Shown: positions 1 through 9,233 of the stretch, one piece after another | Layout: each line of letters begins with the position of its first letter | Numbering within the stretch: the stretch's first letter is position 1 | From: Hyphomicrobium sp. | Lineage (GTDB): Bacteria > Pseudomonadota > Alphaproteobacteria > Rhizobiales > Hyphomicrobiaceae | Assembly (NCBI GenBank): GCA_016716675.1 | Contig: JADJVG010000006.1 | Location: 173,257 to 237,256, forward strand | Length of the DNA: 64,000 nt | Direction: 5' to 3' | Position numbers and translations under genes: made by a program | The notes under the pieces: generated by a model | The model's input: the letters and a program-made list of their open reading frames with translations, nothing else | Databases searched by the model: none | What the model was told of the DNA's origin: nothing

Positions 1-8
1 CCGGCACT

Positions 9-815
9 CTACTGTTGAGTTGGCTTATTTTTGAGCAGCGATTCTTTCATCCGCACGATTCGCACCCACCGATAGAATGCAGTGATGGCGGCGAACTGAA
101 AGCCCGTCATGCCGCCGGTAAAATGCGTGCGCACAAAATAATACTTCAAGAAATTCCACGGCAGATCGACCAGCAGCCGAGCATTCAGCGCCGGCGCGGA
201 TTTGGGCTTTGAATGGGTGGCGTTGTAAGCCGCGCGTTCATCGCACTTGCGGATCAGATCATCGAGCGAGCGCACCGAATAATGATCGAGCCCGCCCGGC
301 AGATCGCCGACGCGCTCTGCGCCAGGATCGACGGAATCATGCAGGGTCGAATCTTTGAAGCGCACGCGCTGGCGATCATAGAGCCGCAGGCAGTAGTGGT
401 CTCTCGCCCACATGCGCGGCTTCGACCATCCCGGATAGACGATGTTGACCGGCGTGCCGTAGGCGGCCAGCATCGGTGGCCCGCCTTGAAAGAGATTGGA
501 GATCGCAAGCCGCAGCAACGGCGTGACGACTTCGTCGGCGTCGAGATTGAGCAACCAATCGTTGCGGCACTGCTCTTCGCCGAAGCGCTTTTGCTGACCA
601 AATCCAGGCCAAGCGTTATAGATCACCTCAGCGCCTGCGGCCTGAGCCACGGCAACGGTATCATCCGTGCTGCCGGAATCGATGACGATAACTTCATCAA
701 CCCAATCGGCAACCGACGCGATCGTGCGGGCGATGCGATCGGCTTCGTTGAACGCAATAATGAAGCACGACACCGGCAGGCGATGGGTGTTGAGGGTCGC
801 AGCAGAATCGGTCAC
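9..815 (-). CDS. Family 2 glycosyltransferase (LPS core type)
   Basis: This 268-residue protein is a GT-A fold glycosyltransferase of family GT2, resembling the WaaE/KdtX-type enzymes that add sugars to the lipopolysaccharide core at the cytoplasmic face of the inner membrane. The nucleotide-binding start is visible at residues 18-54 (FIIAFNEADRI, then VIDSGSTDDT with Asp46), and the metal-binding DxD is in LDADE at 91-95. No membrane segment is obvious in the catalytic half. The start codon overlaps the end of the upstream GT4 gene by 4 bases, so the two are almost certainly one transcript. The acceptor sugar cannot be read from sequence. The gene is complete, with its stop 9 bases inside the window edge. 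Confidence 0.85.
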   Translation of the reverse strand: MTDSAATLNTHRLPVSCFIIAFNEADRIARTIASVADWVDEVIVIDSGSTDDTVAVAQAAGAEVIYNAWPGFGQQKRFGEEQCRNDWLLNLDADEVVTPLLRLAISNLFQGGPPMLAAYGTPVNIVYPGWSKPRMWARDHYCLRLYDRQRVRFKDSTLHDSVDPGAERVGDLPGGLDHYSVRSLDDLIRKCDERAAYNATHSKPKSAPALNARLLVDLPWNFLKYYFVRTHFTGGMTGFQFAAITAFYRWVRIVRMKESLLKNKPTQQ

Positions 816-2020
816 TGCGCTCTCCTGCGGGCCAGAACGGTATCGTAGACGGCGAGCGTTTTGCGGGTCAGTTGTTCAAGCGTAAACCGCGAGCGCACAT
901 GCGCGGCTCCACGCGCGCCGCACGCTTTTCTCTCGGCAGGTGTCCACGACAACATGGTTGCGATGGCGTCGGCGGTCGCTTTGGCATCGGCATACGGCAC
1001 CCGCAGGCCGGACGCATTTTCAAGCGTAACATCCGGCGCGGTCAGCGCTACTTCGCGCCCCGGCCCGGTATCTGAGACGATCATCGGCACGCCCATCGCC
1101 TGGGCTTCGATAGCGACGCGCGGCAAGCCTTCCTGTTCAGAGATATTGAGCGAGATGTCGGTGATTGCATAGGCAGCCGCCATATCCTTGACGTGACCGG
1201 GAAACCGCAGTGCTTCAGCAACACCGAGTTTTGCGGCTTGCGCTTCGAGCTGCGCCTTAAACTCCGGCTTCTCGATTTCGCCGGCGAGCACGCAAACAAC
1301 GTCGGCTGCTCCGCGCTGTTTCAACAGCCCGAGGGCATAAACCAGATACTGCTGCGCTTTGCGCGGCGTAATGCGGCCCGCCAGCAAGAGCACCGGCTTC
1401 GATCCGTCCGCATTCAAATCCTTGCGCACTGCCGCGATGCGCTCGGCCGTCACGGCGGCGGGTTCGAACTTCGCGGGGTCGAAGGCCCGATGAATGATGG
1501 CGATGCGCTGTTCTGGCGTGTGGTAGCGGGTGCGGATCAGGTGGGCCATGTAGTCGGATACTGCAATGACGGTGTCGCTGCGGGCCATCACACTATTGTA
1601 GAGATTTTTGAGTTTGCCGCGTTCGGAATATTCCGAGTGATAAGTCGTGACAAACGGGATCTTGGCTCTGCGCGCTGCAGCCAGCGCGCTCCACGCCGGG
1701 GCGCGGCTGCGGGCGTGAATGATTGCAACATTCCTGCTGCGAATGAGGTGTGCAAGGCGTCTGGCATTGAGCGCCAGCGTCACCGGGTTCTTGGTCGCAA
1801 CCGGCATCTCGATGTGTTCGGCACCGACGGCACGCAACCCCTCGACCAGCTGGCCGCCTTGCGACACGACGATGGCGCGGTTACCCGCTTTGACGAGCGC
1901 TTCCGCGATCTGCAGGCATCCTAGCTCCGCGCCGCCGGCACGCATGCGCGGAATGACTTGCAGGATGGTCAAACCCTCGGGCACTGTAGCTCCTGGCGTC
2001 AAGCCTCGCTCGCGCGACAT
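812..2020 (-). CDS. Family 4 glycosyltransferase
   Basis: This GT-B fold glycosyltransferase of family GT4 probably transfers a sugar to a lipopolysaccharide or other envelope glycan. The N-terminal Rossmann-like half begins with LQVIPRMRAGGAE, the linker has the GRITPRK acceptor/donor loop, and the C-terminal donor-binding half carries the E-x7-E type motif (EQEGLPRVAIEAQAMG). I chose the Met at 2020 (402 residues) because the longer frame to 2083 would run through the region shared with the divergent hydrolase and adds a basic, non-conserved stretch. It is translationally coupled to the downstream GT2 gene. The sugar specificity is unknown. Confidence 0.85.
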   Translation of the reverse strand: MSRERGLTPGATVPEGLTILQVIPRMRAGGAELGCLQIAEALVKAGNRAIVVSQGGQLVEGLRAVGAEHIEMPVATKNPVTLALNARRLAHLIRSRNVAIIHARSRAPAWSALAAARRAKIPFVTTYHSEYSERGKLKNLYNSVMARSDTVIAVSDYMAHLIRTRYHTPEQRIAIIHRAFDPAKFEPAAVTAERIAAVRKDLNADGSKPVLLLAGRITPRKAQQYLVYALGLLKQRGAADVVCVLAGEIEKPEFKAQLEAQAAKLGVAEALRFPGHVKDMAAAYAITDISLNISEQEGLPRVAIEAQAMGVPMIVSDTGPGREVALTAPDVTLENASGLRVPYADAKATADAIATMLSWTPAERKACGARGAAHVRSRFTLEQLTRKTLAVYDTVLARRRAQ

Positions 2021-2034
2021 GCGCCAAGGCAATT

Positions 2035-2850
2035 GTGAAGAGGTTCTATAAGGTGCAGGGCAACGAACCGCAAACCGGAACAAACTATTTAGACGTCGGC
2101 AGTGGTGAAATGGCCCGGTCGATCGCGTATCGGCAGACGCCGGGCGCGACAGTCGGCGCTACGGGGCTGTTCTGGCTGTCAGGGTTCATGTCGGATATGG
2201 CATCGACCAAGGCGACGGCGGTTGTTTCTTGGGCAGGGCAGCACGGTCTGGCCGCCACGGTTTTCGATTATTCCGGGCATGGCATATCGAGCGGAAAATT
2301 TACCGACGGCACCCTCGGCAAGTGGCTGGAGGAGGCGGCGGCGGTCTTCACGCGCGTCACCCGCGGGCCCCAGGTGATCATCGGCTCCAGCATGGGCGGG
2401 CACATTGCCTTGCTGTTGCTGCGCAAACTCGCGAAGGAAGCCCCCGAGCACGCCGCGCGCATCAAAGGTGCGGTCTTAATCGCGCCGGCGTGGGACATGA
2501 CCGAAGAGCTGATGTGGAAGAAGTTCCCCGACGACGCCCGCCGCGCGCTTCTGGACGATGGCGTCTATCTGCGCGCCTCGGCCTATAGTGAACCCTACCC
2601 GATCACGCGCGCCTTGATCGAGGACGGTCGTGCGCATTTGCTGGCCCGCCATCCGTTCGATCCGGGCTGTCCGGTTATCATCCTGCAGGGCCTGCTCGAT
2701 GCGGACGTGCCCGCCGAACACACGCGCCAACTGCTGACGTTTTTGAAAGGGCAGCCGGTGCGCCTCGTCGAGATTGCGGACGGTGAACATCGCCTGTCGC
2801 GGCCCGAAGACCTCGACAAACTCTATGCCGCGATCGCTGACTTGGCGTGA
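2035..2850 (+). CDS. Alpha/beta hydrolase (ABHD10-like)
   Basis: This 271-residue cytoplasmic alpha/beta hydrolase resembles the ABHD10/palmitoyl-protein thioesterase-like group common in Hyphomicrobiales. The nucleophile elbow is GSSMGG at 117-122 (Ser119). The acidic residue is likely in GLLDADVP and the catalytic His in DGEHRLS near the C-terminus. The N-terminal YLDVGSGEMARSIAYR matches the usual opening of this family, which supports the GTG start at 2035 over the ATG at 2110. It is divergent from the GT4 gene with only a few bases between. The natural substrate is not known; esterase or thioesterase activity is inferred from family. Confidence 0.8.
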   Translation: MKRFYKVQGNEPQTGTNYLDVGSGEMARSIAYRQTPGATVGATGLFWLSGFMSDMASTKATAVVSWAGQHGLAATVFDYSGHGISSGKFTDGTLGKWLEEAAAVFTRVTRGPQVIIGSSMGGHIALLLLRKLAKEAPEHAARIKGAVLIAPAWDMTEELMWKKFPDDARRALLDDGVYLRASAYSEPYPITRALIEDGRAHLLARHPFDPGCPVIILQGLLDADVPAEHTRQLLTFLKGQPVRLVEIADGEHRLSRPEDLDKLYAAIADLA

Positions 2851-2853
2851 CGC

Positions 2854-3951
2854 CTATTTGTCGGAATCGCGCGCCACGTCCTGGTGCGGCAGGTTTTCAG
2901 CGATGGCATCTTCGATGGCCGGTGTTCCCGCCGCTTTGGCGGTCGCTTCAGGCACCACCCAAACTTTAAAATCCGGCGTTGCGATTGGGTTATTGCAGGT
3001 CAGCACACCAGCCGCTGCCTTGCACGATGCATCCGGCTCTGTCAGGTACGTGCGCGACGGATCGTTTGAGGCGGAGCCCAATTCGATCAGCTGCAGCAGC
3101 GCACCTTTCTGCAAGGCGACATTGCGATAGGCGCAGGCGATCTTGCCTTTGCATGACTCGCGGCTGATCTCGGCCGTCGATTTCAATTTGAGCGCGTCGC
3201 CCTTGCTGATCTTGACGGCGTCGGCCGACAAGCCAGCGGACACGAAGCAGGTCTCCGCAAAGCAGATGATCGGATCGTGGCTTTGGCCGGCGTTTTCAGC
3301 GCTTGAGGCGCTGTCGAGTTCGATCGATAGCAAAATGGTGGCAGGCTGCGTCGGCGCGGCGACGGCCGCAGGTGGCGCTGCAGGCGCTGCTGTCTCAGCC
3401 TTGGCGACATCGGGTTTCGGCGATGGAGCTGTCTGAGCCGGCGCCTCCACGAGCTTTTGCGGTACGGGTGCGGGCGTGACTGCCGGTGCGACCACCGGTA
3501 TCACGGCTGCAGCGCTCGGTGGCGTCTTGGCACTCTGAGTTGGCGGTGGTGTGACGGGCGCAACGGCCTTTTTCAGGCTCGGCGCAACGGGCACCGGCGC
3601 ACTCGGTGCAGGCGCCACTTTTTCGAGTTCGGCTTGCTCGGCGCGGGCGCGGCGGAGCATGTCCATTTCGTAGTCGAGGGGCGGACGCTGCGGTGTGGTA
3701 GCCGTCTCGGCAACGGCTTTCGATTTGGCGAACGGCGCCACTACAGGTGTTTCCGCCACCGGCTGTTTGGGCGCGACTTGCGGCTTCGGCGCTATTTTCT
3801 CAGCAGGGTTCTCTGCGAATTTCTGGGCGATGACCTGCGCCGCGCTTGGCGGCTCGGCAGCCGTGGCGGGCGCTGAAAAGACCGGGTGAACAACGGCCAA
3901 GAACGCCGTAGTCAACGCGACAGTGCAACCAAACCCCAACCCTCGCACCAT
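2854..3951 (-). CDS. Pro/Ala-rich exported protein, unknown function
   Basis: I do not recognise this 365-residue protein. It opens with a plausible Sec signal peptide (hydrophobic residues about 6-25 ending near FSAPATAA). A long low-complexity stretch rich in Ala, Pro, Lys and Val follows to about residue 210, and then a compact C-terminal domain of about 150 residues with several Cys (ICFAETCFVSAG, ESCKGKIACAY, ASCKAAAGVLTCNN) that could form disulfides in the periplasm. Invasion-associated locus B proteins have a comparable size and Cys pattern, but I cannot assert that match. It converges on the hydrolase gene with 3 bases between. Confidence 0.6.
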   Translation of the reverse strand: MVRGLGFGCTVALTTAFLAVVHPVFSAPATAAEPPSAAQVIAQKFAENPAEKIAPKPQVAPKQPVAETPVVAPFAKSKAVAETATTPQRPPLDYEMDMLRRARAEQAELEKVAPAPSAPVPVAPSLKKAVAPVTPPPTQSAKTPPSAAAVIPVVAPAVTPAPVPQKLVEAPAQTAPSPKPDVAKAETAAPAAPPAAVAAPTQPATILLSIELDSASSAENAGQSHDPIICFAETCFVSAGLSADAVKISKGDALKLKSTAEISRESCKGKIACAYRNVALQKGALLQLIELGSASNDPSRTYLTEPDASCKAAAGVLTCNNPIATPDFKVWVVPEATAKAAGTPAIEDAIAENLPHQDVARDSDK

Positions 3952-4079
3952 GATGGCCCTCGATGCCCAAACTGCAATATAGACTTCGTGCGCTCAAAAA
4001 GAAGCGCGCCGCTCCCCGTCACGCTGCGCCCGCATTCGGGCGGAATGGCGGATACCGTGTGACGGCGGCAAGGAAAGCA

Positions 4080-4950
4080 TCAGCCGCCCCCGCGTAAAAT
4101 TGCCCGCAAGCCGTCGCGATAACTCGGGTGCCTCAGCGTTACGCCCAGTTTGCTTTTGAGCCGCGTATTGGAAACCCGCTTACTCTCTGAATAAAAGCTG
4201 CGCGCCATGGGGGTCAGCGTCGTTGTTTCAAAATCCAAATCCGGCGGTACGGGCAACCCGAGCAGTTCGGCGCCGAAGGCCACGACGTCCTGCGGCGGCG
4301 CCGGTTCATTATCGGTCACGTTATAGACGCTGCCGGCGTGCGGCATGGCGATGCCGGCTTCGACGGCTGCGGCAATGTCTTCGACGTGGATGCGGTTGAA
4401 CACCTGTCCAGATTTAACGATGCGGCGCGCTTCGCCGGAGCGCAAATCGTCCAGCGTGCTGCGACCGGGGCCGTAGATCCCAGGCAAGCGGAAGACCATG
4501 ATAGCTTTGCTGGCGCGACCGCCCAAACTCCAGCCAAGCGGTCTCGGCGTTAAGACGCCGCTTGCCGCGGTCGGAAGCGGGCAGCGCCGGGGTGTCTTCG
4601 TCCACCCACCCGCCAGCGGTATCGCCGTAAACGCCGACCGTCGAAAAATAGCCTATCCACGAGATGCTGGGGCTTGCCGCAATATCTTCGCCGAATACGT
4701 TGAGCGCCGGGTCACCCGCCGCATCCGGCGGGATGGAGAGCAGCACATGCGTTGCCGACTGCAGTGCAGCCGCGATTTCATCAGTATGAGTGCGGCCATC
4801 GAAAACGAAGCCGTGATAGCCGCGCGCATTCAACTGCGCGGCGCCTTCGGCGTGCGTCGACGTACCGGAGATGCGCCAGCCGAGTGCAGCCAGATCTCGG
4901 GCGACATAGCCAGAGCTGTAGCCCAGTCCGAAACAGAATAGATGCGTCAT
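4080..4950 (-). pseudogene. SDR-family NAD(P)-dependent epimerase/reductase, frameshifted
   Basis: Two overlapping frames make up one atypical short-chain dehydrogenase of about 289 residues. The first (4950 down to about 4518) has the dinucleotide-binding start FCFGLGYSSGYVARDLA and the segment WIGYFSTVGVYGD with the catalytic-type Ser and Tyr. The second (from about 4526 to 4080) resumes with AIMVFRLPGIYGPGRS and VFNRIHVEDIA, which are standard epimerase motifs. The join needs removal of one base, or addition of two, near 4518. Homologous proteins act on nucleotide sugars or unknown substrates. Its ATG overlaps the stop of queG, suggesting an operon. The lesion may be a sequence error because both halves are otherwise well preserved. 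Confidence 0.75.
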
Positions 4951-6103
4951 GCAGTGAGATCACTCGAGTTGCGCTGCCATTCGGCAATGACGCCGGGATC
5001 GGTCTCGCGGGGCTTATAGGTGCGGCGTAATTTGTCAGTTTCTGCGGTCTCGGCAAGTATTGAAATTGCCCAAACGGCCATGGCCCGCACCAGCGGCGAT
5101 GCATCCTGCAAAAGTTCTTTTGCGGCAGGCACATGGCGCGCGTCGCCGGAATTCGCGGCGGCGATCAGCGCGTTGCGCACGATGCGATCGCGGCCGGTGC
5201 GCTTGACCGGGGTGCCCGCAAAGCGCTTGCGAAACGCGGCATCGTCGAGCGCCAAAATTTCGGCGATCGAGGGGCCGCGGTCGCGGCGGTCGCTGCATAT
5301 TTGGCCTCGCGGGACACTTCCGCGAATTTGTTCCACGGACAGACCGCCAAGCAATCATCGCAGCCGAAAATGCGGTTACCCATGGGCGCGCGAAATTCTT
5401 CCGAGATGTGGCCGCGATATTCGATCGACAGGTACGCGAGGCAGCGGCGGGCATCGAGCTGATAGGGTGCAGGGAAGGCGCGCGTCGGGCAAGCGTCCAG
5501 GCAGCGCGTGCACGAGCCGCAATGATCGCTTTCCGGCGCATCCGGCGGCAGTTCAGCCGTCGTCAGTATGGCGCCAAGGAACAGCCATGAGCCATGCTCG
5601 CGCGACACCAGATTCGTATGCTTGCCCTGCCAGCCAACACCGGCCAGTTGCGCCAGCGGCTTTTCCATCAACGGTGCGGTATCGACGAAGACTTTCACAT
5701 CAGCTCCGGATTTGCGCGCGAAGCTAGCAGCGAGCGTCTTGATCTTGCCTTTCAGAACATCATGGTAATCGCGGCCCTGGGCGTAGACGGAAATCATGCC
5801 ACGTTCGGGATCACTCAGCGCGGCCATCGGATCGCTGTCGGGCGCATAGGAATGACCAACGATAATGGCGGTGCGCGCCTCAGGCCACAGCACACGCGGA
5901 TCGGCACGCCGGTCGGCGGTCGTCGCCATCCATTCCATATCGCCGTGCCGACCTTCGTCGAGAAACGTGCGCAGGCGATCGTGTTGCGTAACGCCGTCAA
6001 GCGCGGCAACGCCAACAGAGCTGAACCCGAGCGCGCGCGCTTGCTCTGTTAGAAAAGCTTTCAAAGCTGCGGAAGTGGGTTCAGGAACAGGCACCAGGCG
6101 CAC
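4947..6103 (-). pseudogene. queG: Epoxyqueuosine reductase QueG, frameshifted
   Basis: QueG reduces epoxyqueuosine to queuosine in tRNA, using cobalamin and two [4Fe-4S] clusters. The first frame holds the cobalamin-binding half and the ferredoxin-like part, with cluster ligands in CGSCTRCLDACPT and CDDCLAVCPW. The second frame (5354 region to 4947) supplies the HEAT-like C-terminus (SPVKRTGRDR-like segment GTPVKRTGRDRIVRN). Joining them needs one extra base near 5286, where a CCC run on the coding strand appears to have become CC. The repaired protein would be about 385 residues, the normal family length. It starts with GTG at 6103. It lies between the GST-like and epimerase genes and probably shares a transcript with them. 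Confidence 0.85.
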
Positions 6104-6127
6104 ACGCGGTTACAGTGATTGGGCGTT

Positions 6128-6828
6128 TTAGAAGTCGAGATCGGCGTAGGTTGCCGATGGCGGCGTCCCCGGCACGCGGTCGGCAAGCACGGATCTGAAC
6201 GATGGCCGCGATTTAATCCGTTGATACCACTCTTTTGCGAGTGGAAAGTCCACCCATGGCAGTTCGCCAAGGTAATCGACGGTCGAAATATGGCCCGCAG
6301 CTGCCAGATCGGCAAAGCTCAATTCGTCACCGGCCAGCCAGCGGCGCGTGTCGGAGAGATACGAAATATAAGAGAGGTGGTAGCGCAGATTGGCACGCAC
6401 CGCCCGCAGCATCTCAGGGTCGGGCGCCGCGCCCGTCGGCCGCATGCGCTGGTAAACTTTCTCAAACAGTAAATCACGCGTGACCTCGCGGTCGAACTTG
6501 CCGTGAAACCAATCGACGAGGCGGCGAACTTCGGCGCGCTCCTCGCGGTTGCCGGGAACAGTTCCGGCAGGCGCGACGACCCAACAGGCGGCGCGGCGGC
6601 CAGCTCTTCGGCAATATATTCGGAAATCGAGTAGGCGCCGCATAGCGTCATGCCGTTTTCCAGGTCGAGCACGGGCAATTCGCCAGCCGGGTTCTTGGCC
6701 AGAAAGGTTTGTCGCCACTCCCACGGGTTTTCTTCCGCCAGCAGCGCCTCAAAGCTGAATTCTCCGAAGGCCAGCCGGATTGAGCGCGACCGCGGGCACA
6801 ACTTGTAATGGGTTAGTTTACCAATCAT
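6128..6828 (-). pseudogene. Glutathione S-transferase-like protein, frameshifted
   Basis: This is a GST-fold protein of the type often found beside queG in alphaproteobacteria. Frame one (from 6828) encodes the thioredoxin-like N-terminal domain, including the cis-Pro region PAGELPVLDLENG and the SISEYIAEEL helix. Frame two (to 6128) encodes the helical domain, including ERAEVRRLVDWFHGKFD and SFADLAAAGHISTVDYLG. One base is missing near 6552; a CCCGGG reading on the coding strand restores a continuous protein of about 233 residues, normal for the family. Some homologues bind FtsZ rather than acting as transferases, so an enzymatic role is not certain. Confidence 0.8.
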
Positions 6829-7011
6829 CGCCCGCTCTTCGTCGATTTGTCAGCGGTCTTATACGCTGTCGTAGTGATTCGGCCTGCATAACGCCGCCAT
6901 GAAAGTGCCATCAGGCTCCTCGTCGTACAGGGGAATTGGGGTGCTGGCCGGAATCCTGCTAGGGCACCCATATCGGGCGCCCTCCGGTGCCGTTTGAGGA
7001 ATGAAGACGAT

Positions 7012-7812
7012 ATGCAACCATGGCACGCCATCCTGCTCGGGTTTATCGAGGGCCTGACGGAATATCTTCCTGTGTCGTCCACGGCCCATCTCCTGCTGAC
7101 CGAACGACTGCTTGGGGTTACGTCGCCCGGGCGCACGTTTGAAGTGTTGATTCAGCTTGGCGCCATTGTGGCATTGCTATCGGTTTATTCGGCAAAGCTG
7201 CTGCGGATCGCCGCCGACGTCGGCCGCGATGTGCGTACGCAGCGGTTCGTCATCGGCATTATTCTGGCTTTTATTCCGGCGGCATTGGTCGGCGTTATGT
7301 TTCACTCGTTCATCAAGAACGTTCTGTTCGAGACGCCGTTGGTCATCTGCTTGTCGCTGGTGATTGGCGGCATCGTGCTGCTTGTTGTCGATCGGATGAC
7401 GTTCAAGCCGGTCTACAAGGATGTGATGGATATTACGCCGATGACGGCCTTGAAAATCGGTGTCTGCCAGTGTCTCGCTTTGATCCCTGGCGTCTCGCGC
7501 TCTGGTTCGACGATCGTTGGCGCCATGTTCTTCGGCGCCGATAAAAGAACGGCTGCTGAATTCTCGTTCTTCCTGGCCATGCCGACGATGGCCGGCGCGT
7601 TCGCGTACGACCTCTATAAAAACTACGACAAGCTCTCAATTGACGATGCGTCGCTCATCGCACTGGGCTTCATCTCAGCCTTCATCTCTGGCGTGATCGT
7701 CGTGCGCTACATTCTGGATTTCATTTCCGCGCGCGGCCTGTCGTTCTTCGGCTGGTGGCGCATCATTGTCGGCGGGCTGGGGCTCGCCTTGATTGCATCC
7801 ACCGGACTATAA
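7012..7812 (+). CDS. uppP: Undecaprenyl-diphosphatase UppP/BacA
   Basis: UppP is an integral membrane enzyme that dephosphorylates undecaprenyl pyrophosphate so that the lipid carrier can be reused for peptidoglycan and O-antigen synthesis; overexpression gives bacitracin resistance. The diagnostic motifs are EGLTEYLPVSSTAH near the N-terminus and PGVSRSGST in the middle, with several hydrophobic helices and a C-terminal GWWRIIVGGLGLALIA segment. At 266 residues the length is typical. I took the ATG at 7012 preceded by GAGGA, not the TTG at 6994. The gene stands alone between divergent and convergent neighbours. Confidence 0.97.
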   Translation: MQPWHAILLGFIEGLTEYLPVSSTAHLLLTERLLGVTSPGRTFEVLIQLGAIVALLSVYSAKLLRIAADVGRDVRTQRFVIGIILAFIPAALVGVMFHSFIKNVLFETPLVICLSLVIGGIVLLVVDRMTFKPVYKDVMDITPMTALKIGVCQCLALIPGVSRSGSTIVGAMFFGADKRTAAEFSFFLAMPTMAGAFAYDLYKNYDKLSIDDASLIALGFISAFISGVIVVRYILDFISARGLSFFGWWRIIVGGLGLALIASTGL

Positions 7813-7829
7813 GAAGCGACGGGTTTGAA

Positions 7830-8294
7830 TTACGCCGCGTGCGACGTCACCGGTATGGTGAGCACGCGGCGCAAATCTTCAACGTCGATTGCGGCGCGCA
7901 GGTGTTCGAGTGTCGAGGGATCACGCACGAGGCGGGAAATGCGGGCGAGCGCCTTCAGATGATCGCCGCCGGCATCTTCCGGTGCCAGCAGGAAGAACAG
8001 TAGATCGACCGGCTCGCCGTCATGGCTGTCGAAGCTGACGGGCTTCGCAAGGCGCGCGAACACACAGGTGATCGCTGAGACGCCGGGCATTTTGATGTGC
8101 GGAATGGCAATGCCACGCCCGAGGCTGGTTGAACTCAGCCGTTCGCGCTGCAGCAGGGCGGCGAAAATGTCGTGAACGTCGAGACCGGTTGCGGCACCCG
8201 CGATGTCCGAAAGAGCCTGCAACGCCTGCTTCTTGTCTTGCGCCTGAAGGGCCGGAATAATTCCGTCCTTGGCCAACATATCAGCGAGATTCAT
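7830..8294 (-). CDS. ptsN: PTS IIA-like nitrogen regulatory protein PtsN
   Basis: This 154-residue EIIA-Ntr protein is a cytoplasmic phosphocarrier of the nitrogen phosphotransferase system. It receives phosphate from NPr and in other bacteria regulates potassium transport and sigma-54-linked processes. The phosphorylated His is in GIAIPH (His66), followed by the family signature region LFFLLAPEDAGGDHLKALA. Gene order rpoN, hpf, ptsN on the minus strand is the conserved proteobacterial arrangement, and co-expression is likely. It converges on uppP. Confidence 0.95.
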   Translation of the reverse strand: MNLADMLAKDGIIPALQAQDKKQALQALSDIAGAATGLDVHDIFAALLQRERLSSTSLGRGIAIPHIKMPGVSAITCVFARLAKPVSFDSHDGEPVDLLFFLLAPEDAGGDHLKALARISRLVRDPSTLEHLRAAIDVEDLRRVLTIPVTSHAA

Positions 8295-8425
8295 ATGTCT
8301 TCTTTCTACATCGTCTCTAGGCCAACGCTTACCTTGGGCCTGCCAAAACGCCCGCTGGCAATTGCCAGACGGTTAAGCGATTGCGCCACAACGCAGCTCT
8401 AATCAGTTTTTACATGCGTAGCCAT

Positions 8426-9049
8426 TCAGCCGGCTTTCGGCTGACTCGCCCCATTAACGCCTGACTGTGACAATGGTTCGGCATCGATCCAGCCAACGTG
8501 ACCATCGGCACGGCGATAGACGACGTTGATGCCGCCATGAGCCGCGTTGCGGAAAACCATAAACGGCGCTTCCGTCACGTCAAACCGCATCACGGCGTCG
8601 CTGACGCTCAACTCCACGATCGCATGCGGCGTTTCTGCAATGATCAGCGGTGCGGCCGCCGGCGCTTCCTGGTGATCGTCGTCTTCCGCCACGCCGACGA
8701 CGTAGTCGCGGCCGTCGAGGTCGCCTTTACGCCGGCCCGTAGGCGAGGCTGCGGCGGAATGTGATTTCAAGCGGCTCTTGTAGCGGCGCACACGGGTTTC
8801 AAGCCGCTCGACCGCGCTGTCGGCGCTGGCATAGGCGTCGCCGCCTTCGCCCTGGGCTTCAAGCAGGAGGCCGCTGGCAAGGCGCACGGAGCAATTGGTT
8901 TTGAAAAGTCCGCGAACCTTCTCGAGACGGACATGGCCGTCGTACTCGCGGCCCAGATATTTCTTCAGCACTGTCCGAATCTTATCGGAGACGTAGGTCT
9001 GATAGGTGTCGCCTGCGTCGACGTTCTTGCCGGTAATTTGCAGAGTCAT
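8426..9049 (-). CDS. hpf: Long-form ribosome hibernation promoting factor
   Basis: This 207-residue protein is the long HPF (RaiA-like) that binds the 30S decoding region and dimerises 70S ribosomes into inactive 100S particles in stationary phase. The N-terminal domain (about 1-100) starts MTLQITGKNVDAGDTYQTYV and contains the basic RNA-binding helices. A variable linker with Pro and Gly follows. The C-terminal dimerisation domain (about 150-207) has EAPFMVFRNAAHGGINVVYRR, typical of the long form. It sits directly downstream of rpoN, as in many proteobacteria, where sigma-54 or stringent control of hpf is known. No sigma-54 promoter was found in the 184-base gap. Confidence 0.95.
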   Translation of the reverse strand: MTLQITGKNVDAGDTYQTYVSDKIRTVLKKYLGREYDGHVRLEKVRGLFKTNCSVRLASGLLLEAQGEGGDAYASADSAVERLETRVRRYKSRLKSHSAAASPTGRRKGDLDGRDYVVGVAEDDDHQEAPAAAPLIIAETPHAIVELSVSDAVMRFDVTEAPFMVFRNAAHGGINVVYRRADGHVGWIDAEPLSQSGVNGASQPKAG

Positions 9050-9233
9050 GATCTTGCCTTATCTGGTCTCGACGTCTGTGCTGAATCCGACGCCACGGAT
9101 GTATTCAAAGCCGGGAACGCGCATTCGGATCGTCATCGTTAGGCATTCGGCAGCACCGTGTCAAATTAAGGATGGCACCCATTTATATTGGCAAAATCTC
9201 CTTATTTTTAGAGGGTTACGCGGTTTATTCGAC

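Noticed and set aside
9050..9233. Sigma-54 promoter before hpf
   Set aside because: A TGGCAC is present on the plus strand near 9172, but no TTGC lies at the required spacing and the orientation is wrong for hpf.
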